64,000 bases of DNA from Alentia gelatinosa (GCA_950022655.1 OX465583.1:34251360-34315359), one strand, 5' to 3'; positions 1-11,867 are shown, numbered from the stretch's first letter. The notes: generated by a model from the sequence alone, not told the origin. Translations and numbers: made by a program.

Positions 1-810
1 TTAGAGAAGGTTTTGCAGGTGGTTGGTAGTCTAGTCATCTTTTTCTGTCTGAAGAACTGTATCCTTGAAGGCAGTATCATCTGAGGTAATAGTTCTCTTG
101 TAGAACCTGGCGAACATGTTGGAATTCGTCTACCTTGATTTCCTCAGAATAGTTTGCATTGGCAAGTCTTTTAGGGTAGCTTTTGAGGTAGCTGCTCCCC
201 TAGCGGAATGTGCCTTGAACACTTGAGTGTTTATTCCTGCCTCCGACATGGTCGTTTTTATCCATCTTGCTATGGTATGTTGTGTAGCTGGGTGAGGATC
301 CTTCCCCAGCGTTATCCATAAGTGTGTATAGTTTCCTCTGTGTTGCTTCGTGGCAGTACAGTATCTTTTTAATGCCCAATAAGGGCAGAGTCTCTTATCC
401 TTAAACTTAGCAACACTGAGTTGTTCTATGGCATGTCCTTCCTTAGTATGTACAACCTAAGTCTTTAACTGTAGAACGACATCCTTGTGATTCCAAATAA
501 GAGCTTCTATATCAAAAGCATGTAGAGTTTGTGTTCTCTGAGACATTGTCAATGCTAACAACACAAGTGTCTTAAACGTAAGCTTCCTAAGATCTAATGA
601 CTGTAAAGGAGGCCACTCTTTCAGTAGATTCAAAAGCATATTAACATCCCAAGTTTGCTGGTATTTTGCCTTAGGAGGCCTGGCATTATGAATGCCTGTT
701 AAGAGTCTGTTGACAATGTCATGGTTTCCTACTGACATGCCATCAATCTTATCTCCATAAGCTGAGAGCTGTGCGTGTAATGCTGTCTAGATCACCGATT
801 CAACATGGTG
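1..810 (-). pseudogene. DIRS-like tyrosine recombinase (decayed, runs off window edge)
   Basis: This is the C-terminal ORF of a DIRS/Ngaro-type retroelement, whose recombinase integrates a circular cDNA by strand exchange. Reading the minus strand from about 810 downward, the RPPKAKY...TWDV block and the LLALTMSQRTQTLH block (first catalytic Arg) are in the 457-738 frame. The same frame continues to an HSARGAATS box (His and second Arg, near 200-212) and a FARFYKR segment with the candidate nucleophile Tyr near 90-105. The full R-H-R-Y set is therefore visible. Two in-frame stops interrupt it: one just after QLKT near 457 and one in the usual W-S/T-N position before the tyrosine. The frame is otherwise continuous, so the copy is fairly young. 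The family match (PPK.KY..TWDV, LLAL...QR.QTL, HS.R.AATS) is strong. Confidence 0.85.
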
Positions 811-1162
811 CAGGAGCCACAGTTCTCCTGATACCGGATTCCTCAGGGGCACTAGGCCTTAGTCAAGCTCTCTTTTGGCTGTTCTCCTCAGGCTCTGGAC
901 ATCAACCTTATCACATTTCTCTACAATTCCCTTGACAATAAGTTCTTGAATGACATTGTGGCTTGGATGAAGATGATTACCCAATGGTAACACTATCACA
1001 AGTAAACCCCCCAGTACGGGAATACCGCCCTGGTTGTTGTTCCGCTTGCCCTCTTCTGATTGGATGATGGCGTCAGTCGGCACCCGCTCTCGTTGGTTGC
1101 TAATCATACTTTCGCACTTGCCTTGTAGACATCCTTCCACTCAAAGCTAGGCTCAAACCTTT
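811..1162 (-). mobile_element. Linker of the DIRS-like element where RT/RNase H should be
   Basis: These bases separate the gag remnant from the recombinase. A 93-codon open frame (859-1140) has no recognisable RT or RNase H motif. A DIRS element would normally carry roughly 2 kb of RT/RNase H coding sequence between gag and recombinase, so this stretch is best read as the scar of an internal deletion or as a non-autonomous arrangement. Confidence 0.5.
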
Positions 1163-2068
1163 TCATGGTCGTCTTATCAGCCTGGTGGATCTCATCCTCT
1201 GCCTTCTTCTTGCCCCGTTGAGATCCTCACCACAGGGCCACTTCAGCGTAGCAGTGTTCTCATCGGACATCAAGTTTCCCCACTTCTTATCCCGGTTCTG
1301 CTTTAATAAAAACCTCCTGGTCTGAGTAGTGTATGACAAAGCTCTGTACAACATCAAGTTCGAGACCATCAGACCCACATAGGTAGCAGTGAGAGGCTCC
1401 GACTTCTCCCGATCTCCATGTCCAGATTGTCCTTAGCCCACTGTTTCAGTTCATGAAGGGACTGAGCTTGTTGGGAAACTTCTGACATTGCCGTGACAAT
1501 ATTTTTTTGTGCTTCTGCCAGAAACTTGCTCGTTGAGTGAGATTCCCTGAATGACACTCTGTTGAAATTTTCTTCAACTTAGGCACCTGTAACATGGGAG
1601 AGTTTTCTGGTTTTGGAAACCGGTGCTTCTTCTCCTTGATTGTGTCTTTGTGTAATGGCAGGCTGACCATGCGCGACAATGCCCTGAAGATCTTGTCCAA
1701 CACCTCCGGTCTGGTCTTATTCTCGGCACTGGTGATATCACACAGCCTCTTGTGATAACTGTCAGCAGTGTCTTTCTGTGTGTCTTTCTCCTCTTTGGGA
1801 AATTGACCACACTCCAACTCCTTGTGCGAAGACTTGGAATTGCTGTGACAAGCAGCTTTGCAGGATTTAGCTGCTGATGCTGCCTGAGAGGATTACGGAG
1901 CATCACTCTTGGGATCTCTCTCATCCAGGAGAACTGTAAGCAGCTCCCTGAACAGGTCCATTTGTCCTGTGGACAGCCCCTGGACTGATGGTTCTGGTTG
2001 CTAAACAATCTCCAAAAACTCCTCATCCCTCTGTTGGGCAGAGGATTTGGGCTTGTTTAACATTCTAG
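1163..2068 (-). pseudogene. DIRS/Ngaro-type Gag-like ORF (frameshifted)
   Basis: Overlapping minus-strand frames (1574-2026, 1446-1817, 1369-1557, 1163-1378) form one broken protein read from an ATG near 2068. Features seen are an Asn/Ser/Lys-rich N-terminal part, then RFPKPENSPMLQVPKLKK, which matches the P-R-P-x-N-C...L..P.VN block of DIRS Gag proteins. After it come LAEAQKNIVTAMS and an LSY..Q.RRFLLK segment, also typical. Gag-like proteins of these elements package the element RNA. At least two frameshifts are needed to read through, so it is not functional. Assignment rests on motif order and on the recombinase immediately downstream. Confidence 0.65.
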
Positions 2069-4062
2069 ACTAGGACTGGCAACACTTCAGCTGAGTCCTT
2101 TCCCCCTGCTCGTCCGCCACGCTGGAACCGCAGATTGACCATAACACATGGATCAAACCGAAATTAAGAACCAGTTTTGTGAACACACAAAAACTACTTT
2201 AAAGACAAACTGTTTAATCGAATGGGGATAACTTTGAAGGCATCTCACCATTGATAAATACTTAAAAAATTAGGACATGTTGAAGACTGAAAATGAATGA
2301 CTGCCAGCGGTTTTGCCTTCAAGTTGCCACTGCTGGTACCCATCAAGCGCTGTATCTCCCTATTGTTATCAAACTGACTAGTAACAAGAAGTAGACTTAT
2401 GGGATGTATTATCATAGGATCTAGGTCCCTCCAGGAAGTTGCTGACAGGATGTGATGTCACAGAGGTTTATACTTCCACCGTATAATCTTAGTTTGTCAA
2501 TTTAGTTTCGTATTTTGATCTGGAAATACCCTGAATATTGATGATTAATTGATTGATGGAAAAATTACAACCCCGCTGCATTTTGCCATGAACATGACAC
2601 TGGCGCTATACTCGGGTGTTTCATGTACTAAGGTAATGAACGGTCGCGCCACTATGGACAGGTAGAAAACTACAACCATTAGTACCATTAAAATATTTTG
2701 ATCCAGGTTCTTGATATTACAAATCCACCTTGTTGAAAACATTCTGAGATCATTTGGGTTCCAATGTTCTCGTTTCCTTATGACAGTTCTACCTAATTTC
2801 GTTCTTACCAATTACCTAGATGTTATAGAATCATTTTCAGAGGTAATTAACCTTCAAGTTCTACCATTAGAAAAATCTATTGTATTCATTATTATATACA
2901 ATATCTAGAATATGGCATTTTTCTAACACCGAATAAGAGAATTTCATGGGTAGAAGGAACGGTGTAGATCGAGGGGTCAGAGCCTCAGGAAAGTCTATGT
3001 CATATTAATCAATCAAATCAAGGTTGAATATACCATCCGTGATAAAAAAAAGATCAATCTTTGAATACAATGTATTGATAATAGAGATAATTCAAGATTT
3101 AGATCTTTTACTGTCAGAATGAACCAGAGATAAGCTAGTTTAACTTATAACACAAGCGTAGAATCTCAATGTTTAACAAGATAATCCTCGGTTATTATCC
3201 TCCAGAAAACCTCTCTATTAAACTTCCCCTGACTCAGAGAAGGCAGAACCCTTGACATCCTGCCATTTCCCTTCCCTTCCTTAAGAAAATACGGATGTAC
3301 GATATACACATTCCTTTTACAAGGCATACTTGGACTGGAATAGGGATTTCTTTTTCTCTCTCCTTTTTGGCCGGGGGGGGGGGGGGGGGGGGTGTTGCAA
3401 CTGTCCTAAAGTCAGGTTCTAATGTACAACTGTATAAATTACAAAAATGCAGTTAGTTCGTGTAGTGGGATAAATGGACATTTTCAGCCTGTCGGAGAGC
3501 AGGAGCCGGCCAGGAGTTACGGATGAGAGGTCAGCCTAGCGTTGAAATGACGCCTAGTTGGTGGAACACACCTTTAAGCCAATACCGGTACTGACGTACA
3601 AACCTTTCTCAGAGACATCGTGACTATACTATGTCGATAATGGTAGTGAGAGCACAACTGATTTACAGATTAGAAGATACATGGACAGTGTGCTCTACAG
3701 TGTCCATGATAGGTATTAGCTTCACTGCCTAACTTCAAGACACATCTGAAAAACCACAGGCATTATTTTGGGGATGTCCCGATATCAAAGTCACCCTTCA
3801 GTTCAGCAATGGGACTCCCCCGTGATAGTATGAATACGTCAGCACAAACTCTGCGGGATATGTGAACAGTAGATTCAATATGACTAACAAACTCTATTCT
3901 GTGTTTAAACTAAAGTAAGCTGATGTCAGATCTAAATAGTATCAACCCTTTGGTAGGGTGAATCATAGAGCAGTCAAGTTACAGCTCTATGGGTGAATAT
4001 TTAATCAAAACTGCAATTTACAACTTTATGGGCCCATATGAGGATATAATATTTACGGCATA
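2069..4062. other. No gene seen; includes 20-bp poly-G tract
   Basis: The first few hundred bases are probably the 5' part of the DIRS-like element. The only ORFs (2545-2811 minus, 2711-2908 plus) overlap each other, show no domain, and have AT-rich random-looking composition. A run of 20 G lies at 3373-3392. Nothing else is identifiable. Confidence 0.6.
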
Positions 4063-4066
4063 TTAT

Positions 4067-4357
4067 CTCACCCCAGATATTTTTTCTCCATAGACTTAAC
4101 ATTGGGGACTCGTATCGAATGCCCATGAGATATTTTGGAAAAATATCCAATGGGGGATTATGTCACAAATGTTAGCCCATTAGTCAATGTAAAGGATGGG
4201 ATAAATTCAGAAACCCATTCAAGTTTAGGGGCAGAGCTCAATCCCATCTCGTTTGAATCGCTACATAATTCACGCGGCTTCGCCTTGTGAATTACTACAC
4301 GATTCAAACTCGATGGGATACAAGCTCTGACCCTAAACTTTCATGGGTTTCCTCTAT
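4067..4357 (+). mobile_element. 291-bp fold-back repeat, full-length copy 1
   Basis: The unit starts CTCACCCCAGATAT and ends GGGTTTCCTCTAT. It is flanked on both sides by ATTAT (4062-4066 and 4358-4362). It has two parts. The left module is about 140 bp and its ends echo one another as inverted repeats (TTATCTCACCCC against GGATGGGATAA). The right module is a long hairpin, with arms 4210-4273 and 4287-4350 around a 13-base loop GCGGCTTCGCCTT. A copy of exactly the same length lies at 62857-63147, also flanked by ATTAT. This is a non-autonomous element with no coding capacity. Confidence 0.85.
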
Positions 4358-4362
4358 ATTAT

Positions 4363-4573
4363 CTCACCCCAGATATTTTTTTTCTCCATAGACTTAACAA
4401 TGGAAACTCGTATCTAACACCCATTACTGTTAGTGTTAGATATTTAGGAAATATATCCAATTGGGGATAATGTCACAAATGTTAGCCCATTAGTCGCCTT
4501 GTGAATTACTACGTAATTCAAACTCGATGGGATACGAGCTCAGACCCTAAACTTTCATGGGTTTCCTCTATAG
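4363..4573 (+). mobile_element. 291-bp fold-back repeat, truncated copy 2 in tandem
   Basis: It begins directly after the ATTAT that closes copy 1 and follows the same left module. It then jumps at about 4497 from GTTAGCCCATTAGTC into the hairpin's loop and right arm (GCCTTGTGAATT), so the left arm is missing. The right end is CCTCTATAG, without the second ATTAT. A deletion through the hairpin, as expected for an unstable palindrome, explains it. Confidence 0.8.
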
Positions 4574-5226
4574 TAAATAATTATTGCAACACATACAGGT
4601 CTATTGATAGAGCAATGTCCATCCGCACCCCCCCCCCCCCCCCCTACATAAAAATGAAAAAAAAAAAAGGTGTAATACCCCTGCCCTAGGCCCTTGAGGC
4701 TTGAGACAAGTTGAGTTTACGACTGGGTACTATCAAAGTGTATAATTCCAGCAGTGTCCACCATTCCTTTGCACTGGATTTAGGAAACTGGCTGCTCGAC
4801 AATTTTATATGAGGTATGATACAGGGATTATAAGATCAACATTCACAATGGATTTACCTTGTTAACCACCCTCTGCGTGAGTATCGGGTACCGTACTAAA
4901 CTAAGCCTGGGGGTACAAGACACGGAAGCCAATCTTCAGCACACAAAACTACCCGGTTTCCATACAAATATCACCTGGCAGTGATAATAGAAAGTACCTT
5001 TGTGGTTTTGATGACTTGATCGATACTGGAGCACGTGTAGAAGTTAGTGTCAGTTGATAACTTGAGCAGGAGAATGTATTAGCTTCTTACTGTTATCGTG
5101 ACAGCTGTAGAGTTGTGTGGCTAAAATGTAACCCTACCCGCTGCAACCAATGTTATTGTTTGATCGTAGTTAGCATGCTGTGCACTAGATGGCAGACGTA
5201 ATGCTAGTCCGTCCACACACCACTTT
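4574..5226. other. No gene seen; poly-C/poly-A tracts
   Basis: A poly-C run of about 17 bases near 4628-4645 is followed by an A-rich stretch. The 62-codon frame reading through them is a low-complexity artefact. No conserved coding sequence was found on either strand. Confidence 0.55.
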
Positions 5227-5340
5227 GAGAGCCTGTGCTCCATGGCCCTGGCGACAACGGGACGTACTACAGTCTAGCGTTATGCTCGACTAGACTTTAG
5301 TACATCCCGTTGTCACCAGGGCCAGGGCGCACAGGCTCTG
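5227..5340. repeat. 51-bp-arm hairpin (fold-back repeat)
   Basis: The left arm 5227-5277 (beginning GAGAGCCTGTGC) pairs with the right arm 5290-5340 (ending GCACAGGCTCTG) around a 12-base loop. About five mismatches are scattered along the arms. The arms are GC-rich in AT-rich surroundings. No ORF is present. It could be a MITE of hairpin type; no clear target duplication is visible. Confidence 0.85.
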
Positions 5341-5794
5341 AAACTTCGAAGACTGCGGTGCGTGAACCCAACAGATATATGAAACAAGAAACAGAATCAA
5401 TGCACCAACAAATGTATGTAGGGGTGTGGCCTTAACAAGAAACTTAAAAAGAAACTATACACCATGAACTCAACCAATGCAAAACCCTACACCCAGCATA
5501 TAAGGCTCATTCTCATAGAACCAGTGCAAGTCCAATTTTAGTCGTTTCCTGCATTCTAATTTCCCCCAACTCTATTCAATTTTTATTTTTTCTGTTTTAA
5601 ATGATTGATCTCGCCGAATGCTCGAGGGGGAGTATAGGTTTTACTGGTGAAATATCAATATTTTGGTCTGCAGGGGGTCAAAATAGGTAAAAAAACCCAC
5701 CTAAAATTGACAAAACCATTGCCCGGAAAACCAGGCTAAAAAATACAGAAGAGAAAACCCATACATACATAGATCACAAATAGAACAGCTGAAA

Positions 5795-5865
<71 letters not shown>

Positions 5866-7361
5866 TTGAGCGACCTCAAAACAGTTAATGCGTGTGATGT
5901 GAATGATGGTGAAGAGCATGTAGAGGGAATGCATATACCATAAATCCTTTTAATGAGGCTCTGGTGCACTTATTTATGCAGGAGATATTTGATACATGAA
6001 TAGAGTAGCTTTTTTTTTGTGGCTACCACTATACATTCCTAAGCAGCATATTGGTTTATCTATATAATTGATCATTGCGATGTTTTCAACTCACATGTTA
6101 TAAGTGCAGACTATATCATGATCTGATAGTACAAGGCTGCATTTCATATGGTAGGATGAAGTCAATCCTTCTTATACTTTAGAAATGTCCTATGAAAGTG
6201 GTGTTGAATCCTCTGAATAAAATAAATGTCATTAAAACCTAAGAATGAATGTGATTTAAATGGCAGAAACCTTGCTGGAGATTAGTAGATATCTTTTACA
6301 CCTTTTGATGAAGTTAACTTCTGGATCTTATTTACTACTTTGATTTATTGTTGATATTGAAGTTATTCTAAGTGTATCTAATATATCCATATTTACAGTT
6401 TGTACTGTAAATTGACTGTATATTGGATGGTTTACAGGACTGAATACATTTACAGTTGAATACCGTTTTTGTGATGCCAAATATACGGTATGAAACTGTA
6501 AATTAGATTACGGTGATATACCATCCACATTTACAGAAGTATCCTGTATATTCTACTGAATCTTTTACAGTGTATATATATAGGCTAACTGTTTTAGCTA
6601 ACAAAGAGGCTATGGTGTCTTCACCGGGCTTATTGATCGGTAATGATTCCCTCATATGGGTAGAATTTTGTTTTTGATCACATACATTCAGGATGTTACA
6701 GTAATGTACAGTATACAGCATACAATGTCCTCATTTCACCTCAAGGAATCCTCAGACCCTAGGTAATGAAACAAGTTCACTCCTCAACAAACTGGTAACC
6801 CTATTTTCAAGAGCAGGATGAAGCGAAGTTAGTAGTTCAATGGTAGACAAAATCATGGTTTGGAATGTGGCCAGGGCGCTTCAATACAAACAATCCCTTT
6901 TTATTCTGAACCTCAGAGATTACTTTTCCTTACAATCATTACAATGGGATCTTCCCCCTTAGGTTCATATTTGTCATCGTTTTAAACTGTTCATTTGAGG
7001 GAGTACTACAAACCAAGACAGACAGAATATTCCATTGTACAGCTCCAAAATACAAAACCGATTTTATATAGGCTTGACAAATGTGGTCGTAAAATCTGTA
7101 TATTTGGTGCATCGATCATTCTTGTATTAGTGTTGATAGTTGATAAACAATTCGGATCCCTTGATGTCTTTTACATAAAGTTATAAGCGTGACATTGTCT
7201 TCTATCCTTCAAAAAAAACTATATTTGCCTTTGCATGGTGTGTTACAATCGGCACTCTTTCGTGGGTTCTTAAACAAGTTCTCAAGCATTTGCTTTGCAA
7301 GACCTGTAACTTTTCTATCAATTTACTATACATATTATTGTAAAAGATATGTTTTATAATG
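5341..7361. other. No gene seen; (TA)n microsatellite at 5799-5864
   Basis: A 66-bp pure (TA)n tract at 5799-5864 creates the spurious Tyr-Ile repeats in minus-strand frames. The other small frames (6503-6721 minus, 6995-7186 plus) have no recognisable domain. The sequence is AT-rich intergenic. Confidence 0.6.
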
Positions 7362-7553
7362 CAGTAGAACCCCGCCTAACGGACACCCCGCGTGGGATAC
7401 CCCACGTTAACGGACACCTTTGCTCGGAACGGTTCCCTCTATTAGATGTTTATTTTAACCTCGCGTAAGCGGCACACCGCGTAAGCGGCCACTCCACGTA
7501 AGCGGTCACTTTAGCCAGGAACGGAGGGTGACCGCTTACGCGGGGTTATACTG
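7362..7553. mobile_element. Tigger/pogo-like MITE, copy 1
   Basis: The terminal inverted repeats are CAGTAGAACCCCGC at the left and GCGGGGTTATACTG at the right, with internal repeats of the type AACGGACACC / GTAAGCGG. This is the well-known end structure of pogo/Tigger-type elements in the Tc1/mariner group, which insert at TA. The right flank is TA; the left dinucleotide is TG, probably mutated. It has no coding capacity. A second copy lies at 26806-26966. Confidence 0.85.
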
Positions 7554-7819
7554 TACTTTGAGAGTTGCGTCGGTAGATAAAAAGGGCCTAATCACAAGGC
7601 CTGATTGCAAAGATGGTGCTCCCCCATCTACACGTAGATGGTACAATGGAGTTCTCCCTCACCCTAAAAATCAAAAACTGGATCACCAAAACCACAGAAA
7701 TTATACTCGTATCAAGGCGTAAAGTGAGCAGGAAAAACGCTGATACTCGCAGCATGCTCTGTTGGATTATCAGTAACATCCATTCTCGCCATTTTCTTTT
7801 GGCCAGAAGCCAACACATA

Positions 7820-8834
7820 CACTGCACGAAAACGACTATTTTACATATATATACACCATTGCGATAACGCACGTATCGGCTGTATCGTGGCCTGTTTATA
7901 TTTGTATACACCTCTTATACGCGTCTACGTTTCGGGCGTCTACGAGACAGTTTCCATATGTAGACGCGCGCGACTTGGCTGTCTTTCACGCCTGGCATAC
8001 TTAAGATAAAATATACTCTGCGCAATATATATACGCCAGGCGTATATATGATACCCAAAAACAAAAAAAATTGCGACCCGCGGCCCGCCCCGTCCTGTGT
8101 GTGTTGATAGAGCATACACCAACACTGACCCGCCACCCGCGATCTCCCAACCCCTCCCCCTACCGCCCCCCCACCACCCCACGCCACCCCCAGCCAGCCT
8201 CAGTGAGAAGCCCCCCGCTGCCCGCCGCCCACCGCCACTGTTTGTACAGGTTGACTTAGTGGGAAACCCTCAGCGGCCGCTCGGCGTGTCTAAGATGTTT
8301 TCAGTCCTGAGCGGGTGGCTGAGCGGGTGGCTGTGAGGGTGGCGGCCGCGTTCACAAGGCAGAGTCGGAGTCGGGGTCGGGAGTCGGACTTCAGGTGCAC
8401 AGAGACATGGGGGGGAGGCGATTATATAGTAAGACTGACTGTCCAGACATTGAAATGGTGTTTGAAAGTAAGATCTATTAGAAAAACAATTAAAAAAACA
8501 ACATAATGCAACATAATACAACATAATTAAGTTTTTATTAAATAAATTGGTAATATAAGTATTTTTCATATAATACAGACTTGGATAGTTAATGGAAAAT
8601 TAAATAGGCTACCAGTAGTGTCCCCAAGTTGCAAAGATTGGAACTATTGGATGGTGGCGTCTATAAACAGAATCAGGCGTATATATTACGTATATAAGAC
8701 CTCACCATGGACACGTATATACGCCACTAGATAAGGCGTCTACGAGACGTCTAATAGGTCGAACTTCTAGACGCAAAATCCTACTGTTAGACGCGTTTCG
8801 TATACATATGTAAAATTGTGGTTTTCATGCAGTG
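7820..8834. mobile_element. CACTGC terminal-inverted-repeat element, copy 1 (about 1.0 kb)
   Basis: The left end CACTGCACGAAAACGAC is matched in reverse complement by the right end ...TTTTCATGCAGTG. The inverted repeats run on for about 40 bp through TTTTACATAT. The interior has many short TATATACGCC and GTCTACG/TAGACGC motifs and a pyrimidine-rich, GC-rich block at 8090-8340. The small frames there (Pro/His-rich) are composition artefacts. The 26605-27176 copy shares the ends and parts of the interior but is about 440 bp shorter. No transposase is visible, so the superfamily is unassigned. Confidence 0.75.
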
Positions 8835-10010
8835 ATAAAATATGATATATGGGATTCGCATTTGAAACAAAATCTACCACGTAACCGGTGTATCTCTATG
8901 GATCCCTACACCTATTGTGAGACCCAATAACAATTAATGATTAGGATTAAGCAGGGCATGCACATGTGTAGATCTTAAAACCCTTTGAGAACAAAGGCCA
9001 CTCCATCAAAGTAGGCCTTCAATGATCGATATACAGTGACTTCGCACCAGTACTATCAGGTAGTTTCCCATGCAATATAGGTGATTAATTGTAAAAATGT
9101 CACTTCACCATTGCTTTCGCATTTTCATGAGATCTACAAAAATACCTCATATGGTAAAGCTTTGATGGGATCACCTAACATCTAGTAGTAAGATAAAGAT
9201 ATCGAAGTTATGCAGGGCGTGAGAGGGAGGTAGAACGAGAACACCTGGTATTGGGAATCTGCCATACAGTAGGAATTCAATAATCAATCAATAACCATTG
9301 AACCTATTTTATACAAAGTGGCTATAGTCGGTACTATAATCCAATATGTAATACCTCATATGGTAAGCACTCAATATTCACAACGTCTATTACCTGAAGA
9401 GTAATATATTATGTTATCACCTTCAGGTTTCTTGTGCTATACGTTTCAACAGATTAAATATTCAACGTAAGGATGTTCTTGATTGTAAAAGGATTCTATT
9501 GACGAAACATCACCAAGTACAGCACATCTGTGCTTTCCATTCCTATGCATGCATCCATAAAAAATATATGGTTGCTTACCATACTGAGAGGCTTTAGACG
9601 GCCTACAGTCAAAGTGAGATTACTCTGGGCAAAGGAAACATCAGAAATTCTACGGGTATGAGGGGATTTGACCACATGAAAAATCCTGAGTTAGGCCCTG
9701 AAAAATCCAAAGATTTGTGAATCCTTAACAAATCCTCAGGACACAGAGGGTATTTCTCTACCTAGGGGGTAGAATAGATCCTCTCCACACCTTTTACTGT
9801 CTGGGAAGGAACAAAGTCGCCGATCACAGGCGGGTGATCCAAGGTTTTATGGTGATAGGATACTACAGACATATAATTCCTGATGGAAACCAGTCTCACG
9901 TTGGCTGACAGTAAAGTGACGAACAAGGAACAACTAACACTTGTGGCTGGGAAAGGGGTAATATGTACACCGATTCACAAAAATGCCGATAACATTCTAT
10001 CTAACCCCTT
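8835..10010. other. No gene seen
   Basis: AT-rich sequence without a supported ORF, RNA gene or repeat structure that I can recognise on either strand. Confidence 0.5.
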
Positions 10011-10290
10011 CTAACCAATAGAATATTTGCCGAAATAGCTGAACGCTGGAGGTAAGCCTGTTTCACCCTCAACTGGACTAGGATCAGATCTGGAATGACA
10101 ACACATATCCATACTGAGAAGGCTATCACGGCAGGAATCAATATTACCTGGCTGACTTACCCTAGACAACTGGTCGGCCATAGGATTTTCGGCAGATCTA
10201 ATATAAGTCATAAAGAATTCCAAGTTAAAAATAAAACTCAACCAGAAAATTCCCCTAAGCCCACCCATACAAGTCTTATTTCCTCACCTA
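10011..10290 (-). pseudogene. Retroelement RNase H C-terminal scrap (DIRS or LTR type)
   Basis: The minus-strand frame contains ...FNLEFFMTYIRSAENPMADQLSR. This is the hallmark end of a retroelement RNase H, where [HY]I.x.x.N..AD.LSR closes the domain. A preceding TDS at about 10320 in another frame could be the start of the same domain. No other domain of the element survives nearby. The class cannot be settled from this fragment. Confidence 0.6.
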
Positions 10291-10429
10291 TCAGTATCAT
10301 AATCATAACGAGGACTTGCATGCTGTCAGTAAAACATGGATTTTGCGATTATGAAAACGACCTACCCAGTGTTTGAGACCCACAACCACTGGGCATAGTT
10401 CATAGACGTTGATGTTCTTTATGAAAGAG

Positions 10430-10740
10430 TAAAATATCTAGAGAACGAGTAGTCAAGGTAAATGATAAAATGCCCAGAAGCAAACATATGGATTTTGGAG
10501 TTCCCAAAGGTTCAGGCCTTGGTCCGTTATTATTTATTTTGTTCGTAAATGACATTGGAAATAGTATTAAGTCATCAAATTATACACAATATGTAGATAT
10601 TCGTGTTTTATTCAATTCTAATAGTAATTTGTACGAGTGATTCAGGGATATAGAGATTATTATCAAAGTGTTGAGTCATTGAGAAAATCGTGTTGAGGCA
10701 TATATACATTAGAGGTGAGGCGAGAACGACAGCTAATAAA
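10430..10740 (+). pseudogene. Non-LTR retrotransposon RT scrap (Jockey/CR1 type)
   Basis: The plus-strand frame from about 10452 reads VKVNDK..., then DFGVPKGSGLGPLLFILFVNDI, the palm motif GVPQGSVLGPLLF...INDI of Jockey/CR1-clade reverse transcriptases. The catalytic YADD box is degraded to YVDI and a stop follows at 10638-10640. Beyond that only faint similarity continues. It is a dead, short fragment unrelated in frame to the better-preserved copy at 50.1 kb. Confidence 0.75.
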
Positions 10741-11860
10741 GTTGGCATTTAAAAGCTCAAAGGTGAATAGTAACTTTCAGATTTCTTCAATATCAGCATA
10801 AAACTAGTAAATATGCAAGGTCACCTCTGTATCAGAGTAACACACTCTGGACCACCATAGAGGCAGAGATGCAAAATATAGATGGTATCGCATTGTCTAA
10901 ACGGGCCTTAATTGAACAAAGCTGGAAATGAAGGCTTATGATGTAAGGAATTGAGGGTGGTATATTTATATTTGTGTTTCTTGACTTTATTGAGTGATAC
11001 GTTTTGTTGTATGTAGTTATGAATACATGAACGCTAAGATCATAACAAGCCTTCCCCTATCACCACATACTAATCATATGATTCCTCTCTTTAACCCCAC
11101 TGTCCCTTCTCCTACTTTCTACCTTCACTCTAAGTGTCTATTTCAATGTAAAACGGACATAGTAATCATTGGGAGAACTGTACTACAGAAATGGGTGATA
11201 CAATTGATAATTAAGAAAAATTAATATTTTCTCTCCTGAGGGCAACATTAATCCCAGGCACCAATAAATGCCTATATTGGAAAGGAACATACATGGGCAC
11301 TGAATCGGCCAATGTATTTAATTTTGATATTTTGATATTTTTTGTAGATGGCCCTGATATTTTGTAGATGGCCCTGATATTTTTGTTGGGTCCTGAGATT
11401 TTAGCTGATATTCGTTTCATGTCTCACTGTTATTGCACTGCCATGGTGATATACTGCACTTTTATGATATCACAGGAAAACTGCCTTGATTGTGTCTATT
11501 TTTGTTGCCATTTTATTGCAATATCTTCATTTGGCCGAAAACACCCTTAATGGTCATGCAAAAACATAATACATACGTAGATAGATTAGATGTATCATAG
11601 AACATATATAAAATACGTCACATAGAGAAAAGAAACTCGACACCTTCAAGATATGACGTCGATAAAGATTTTAAAAGATATCAAATTGGTGACAACAGAC
11701 AAATCTCAAACTCACATTCGTAAGTATCGAAGGCGCGAAATCATAAATTCAAGAGATCGATCATCCAGCCCCTTGAAATAATTGGTCACCAAGATGTGCA
11801 ATGACCTTGCACAAGAGAGCTTTCCCGCCTGCAATAATCAATACAGGCTCACAGCATCAG
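10741..11860. other. No gene seen
   Basis: Low-complexity AT-rich sequence. A short local duplication of the type TTTTGTAGATGGCCCTGATAT lies near 11340-11380. The small frames (10994-11224, 11211-11420, 11368-11550) lack domains and overlap on opposite strands. Confidence 0.5.
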
Positions 11861-11867
11861 TATTATA

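Noticed and set aside
5701..5969. Membrane-like ORFs of Tyr-Ile repeats
   Set aside because: They are translations of the (TA)n microsatellite at 5799-5864.
8071..8336. Proline-rich ORFs
   Set aside because: They are pyrimidine-rich interior of the CACTGC element, not shared as a reading frame with its second copy.
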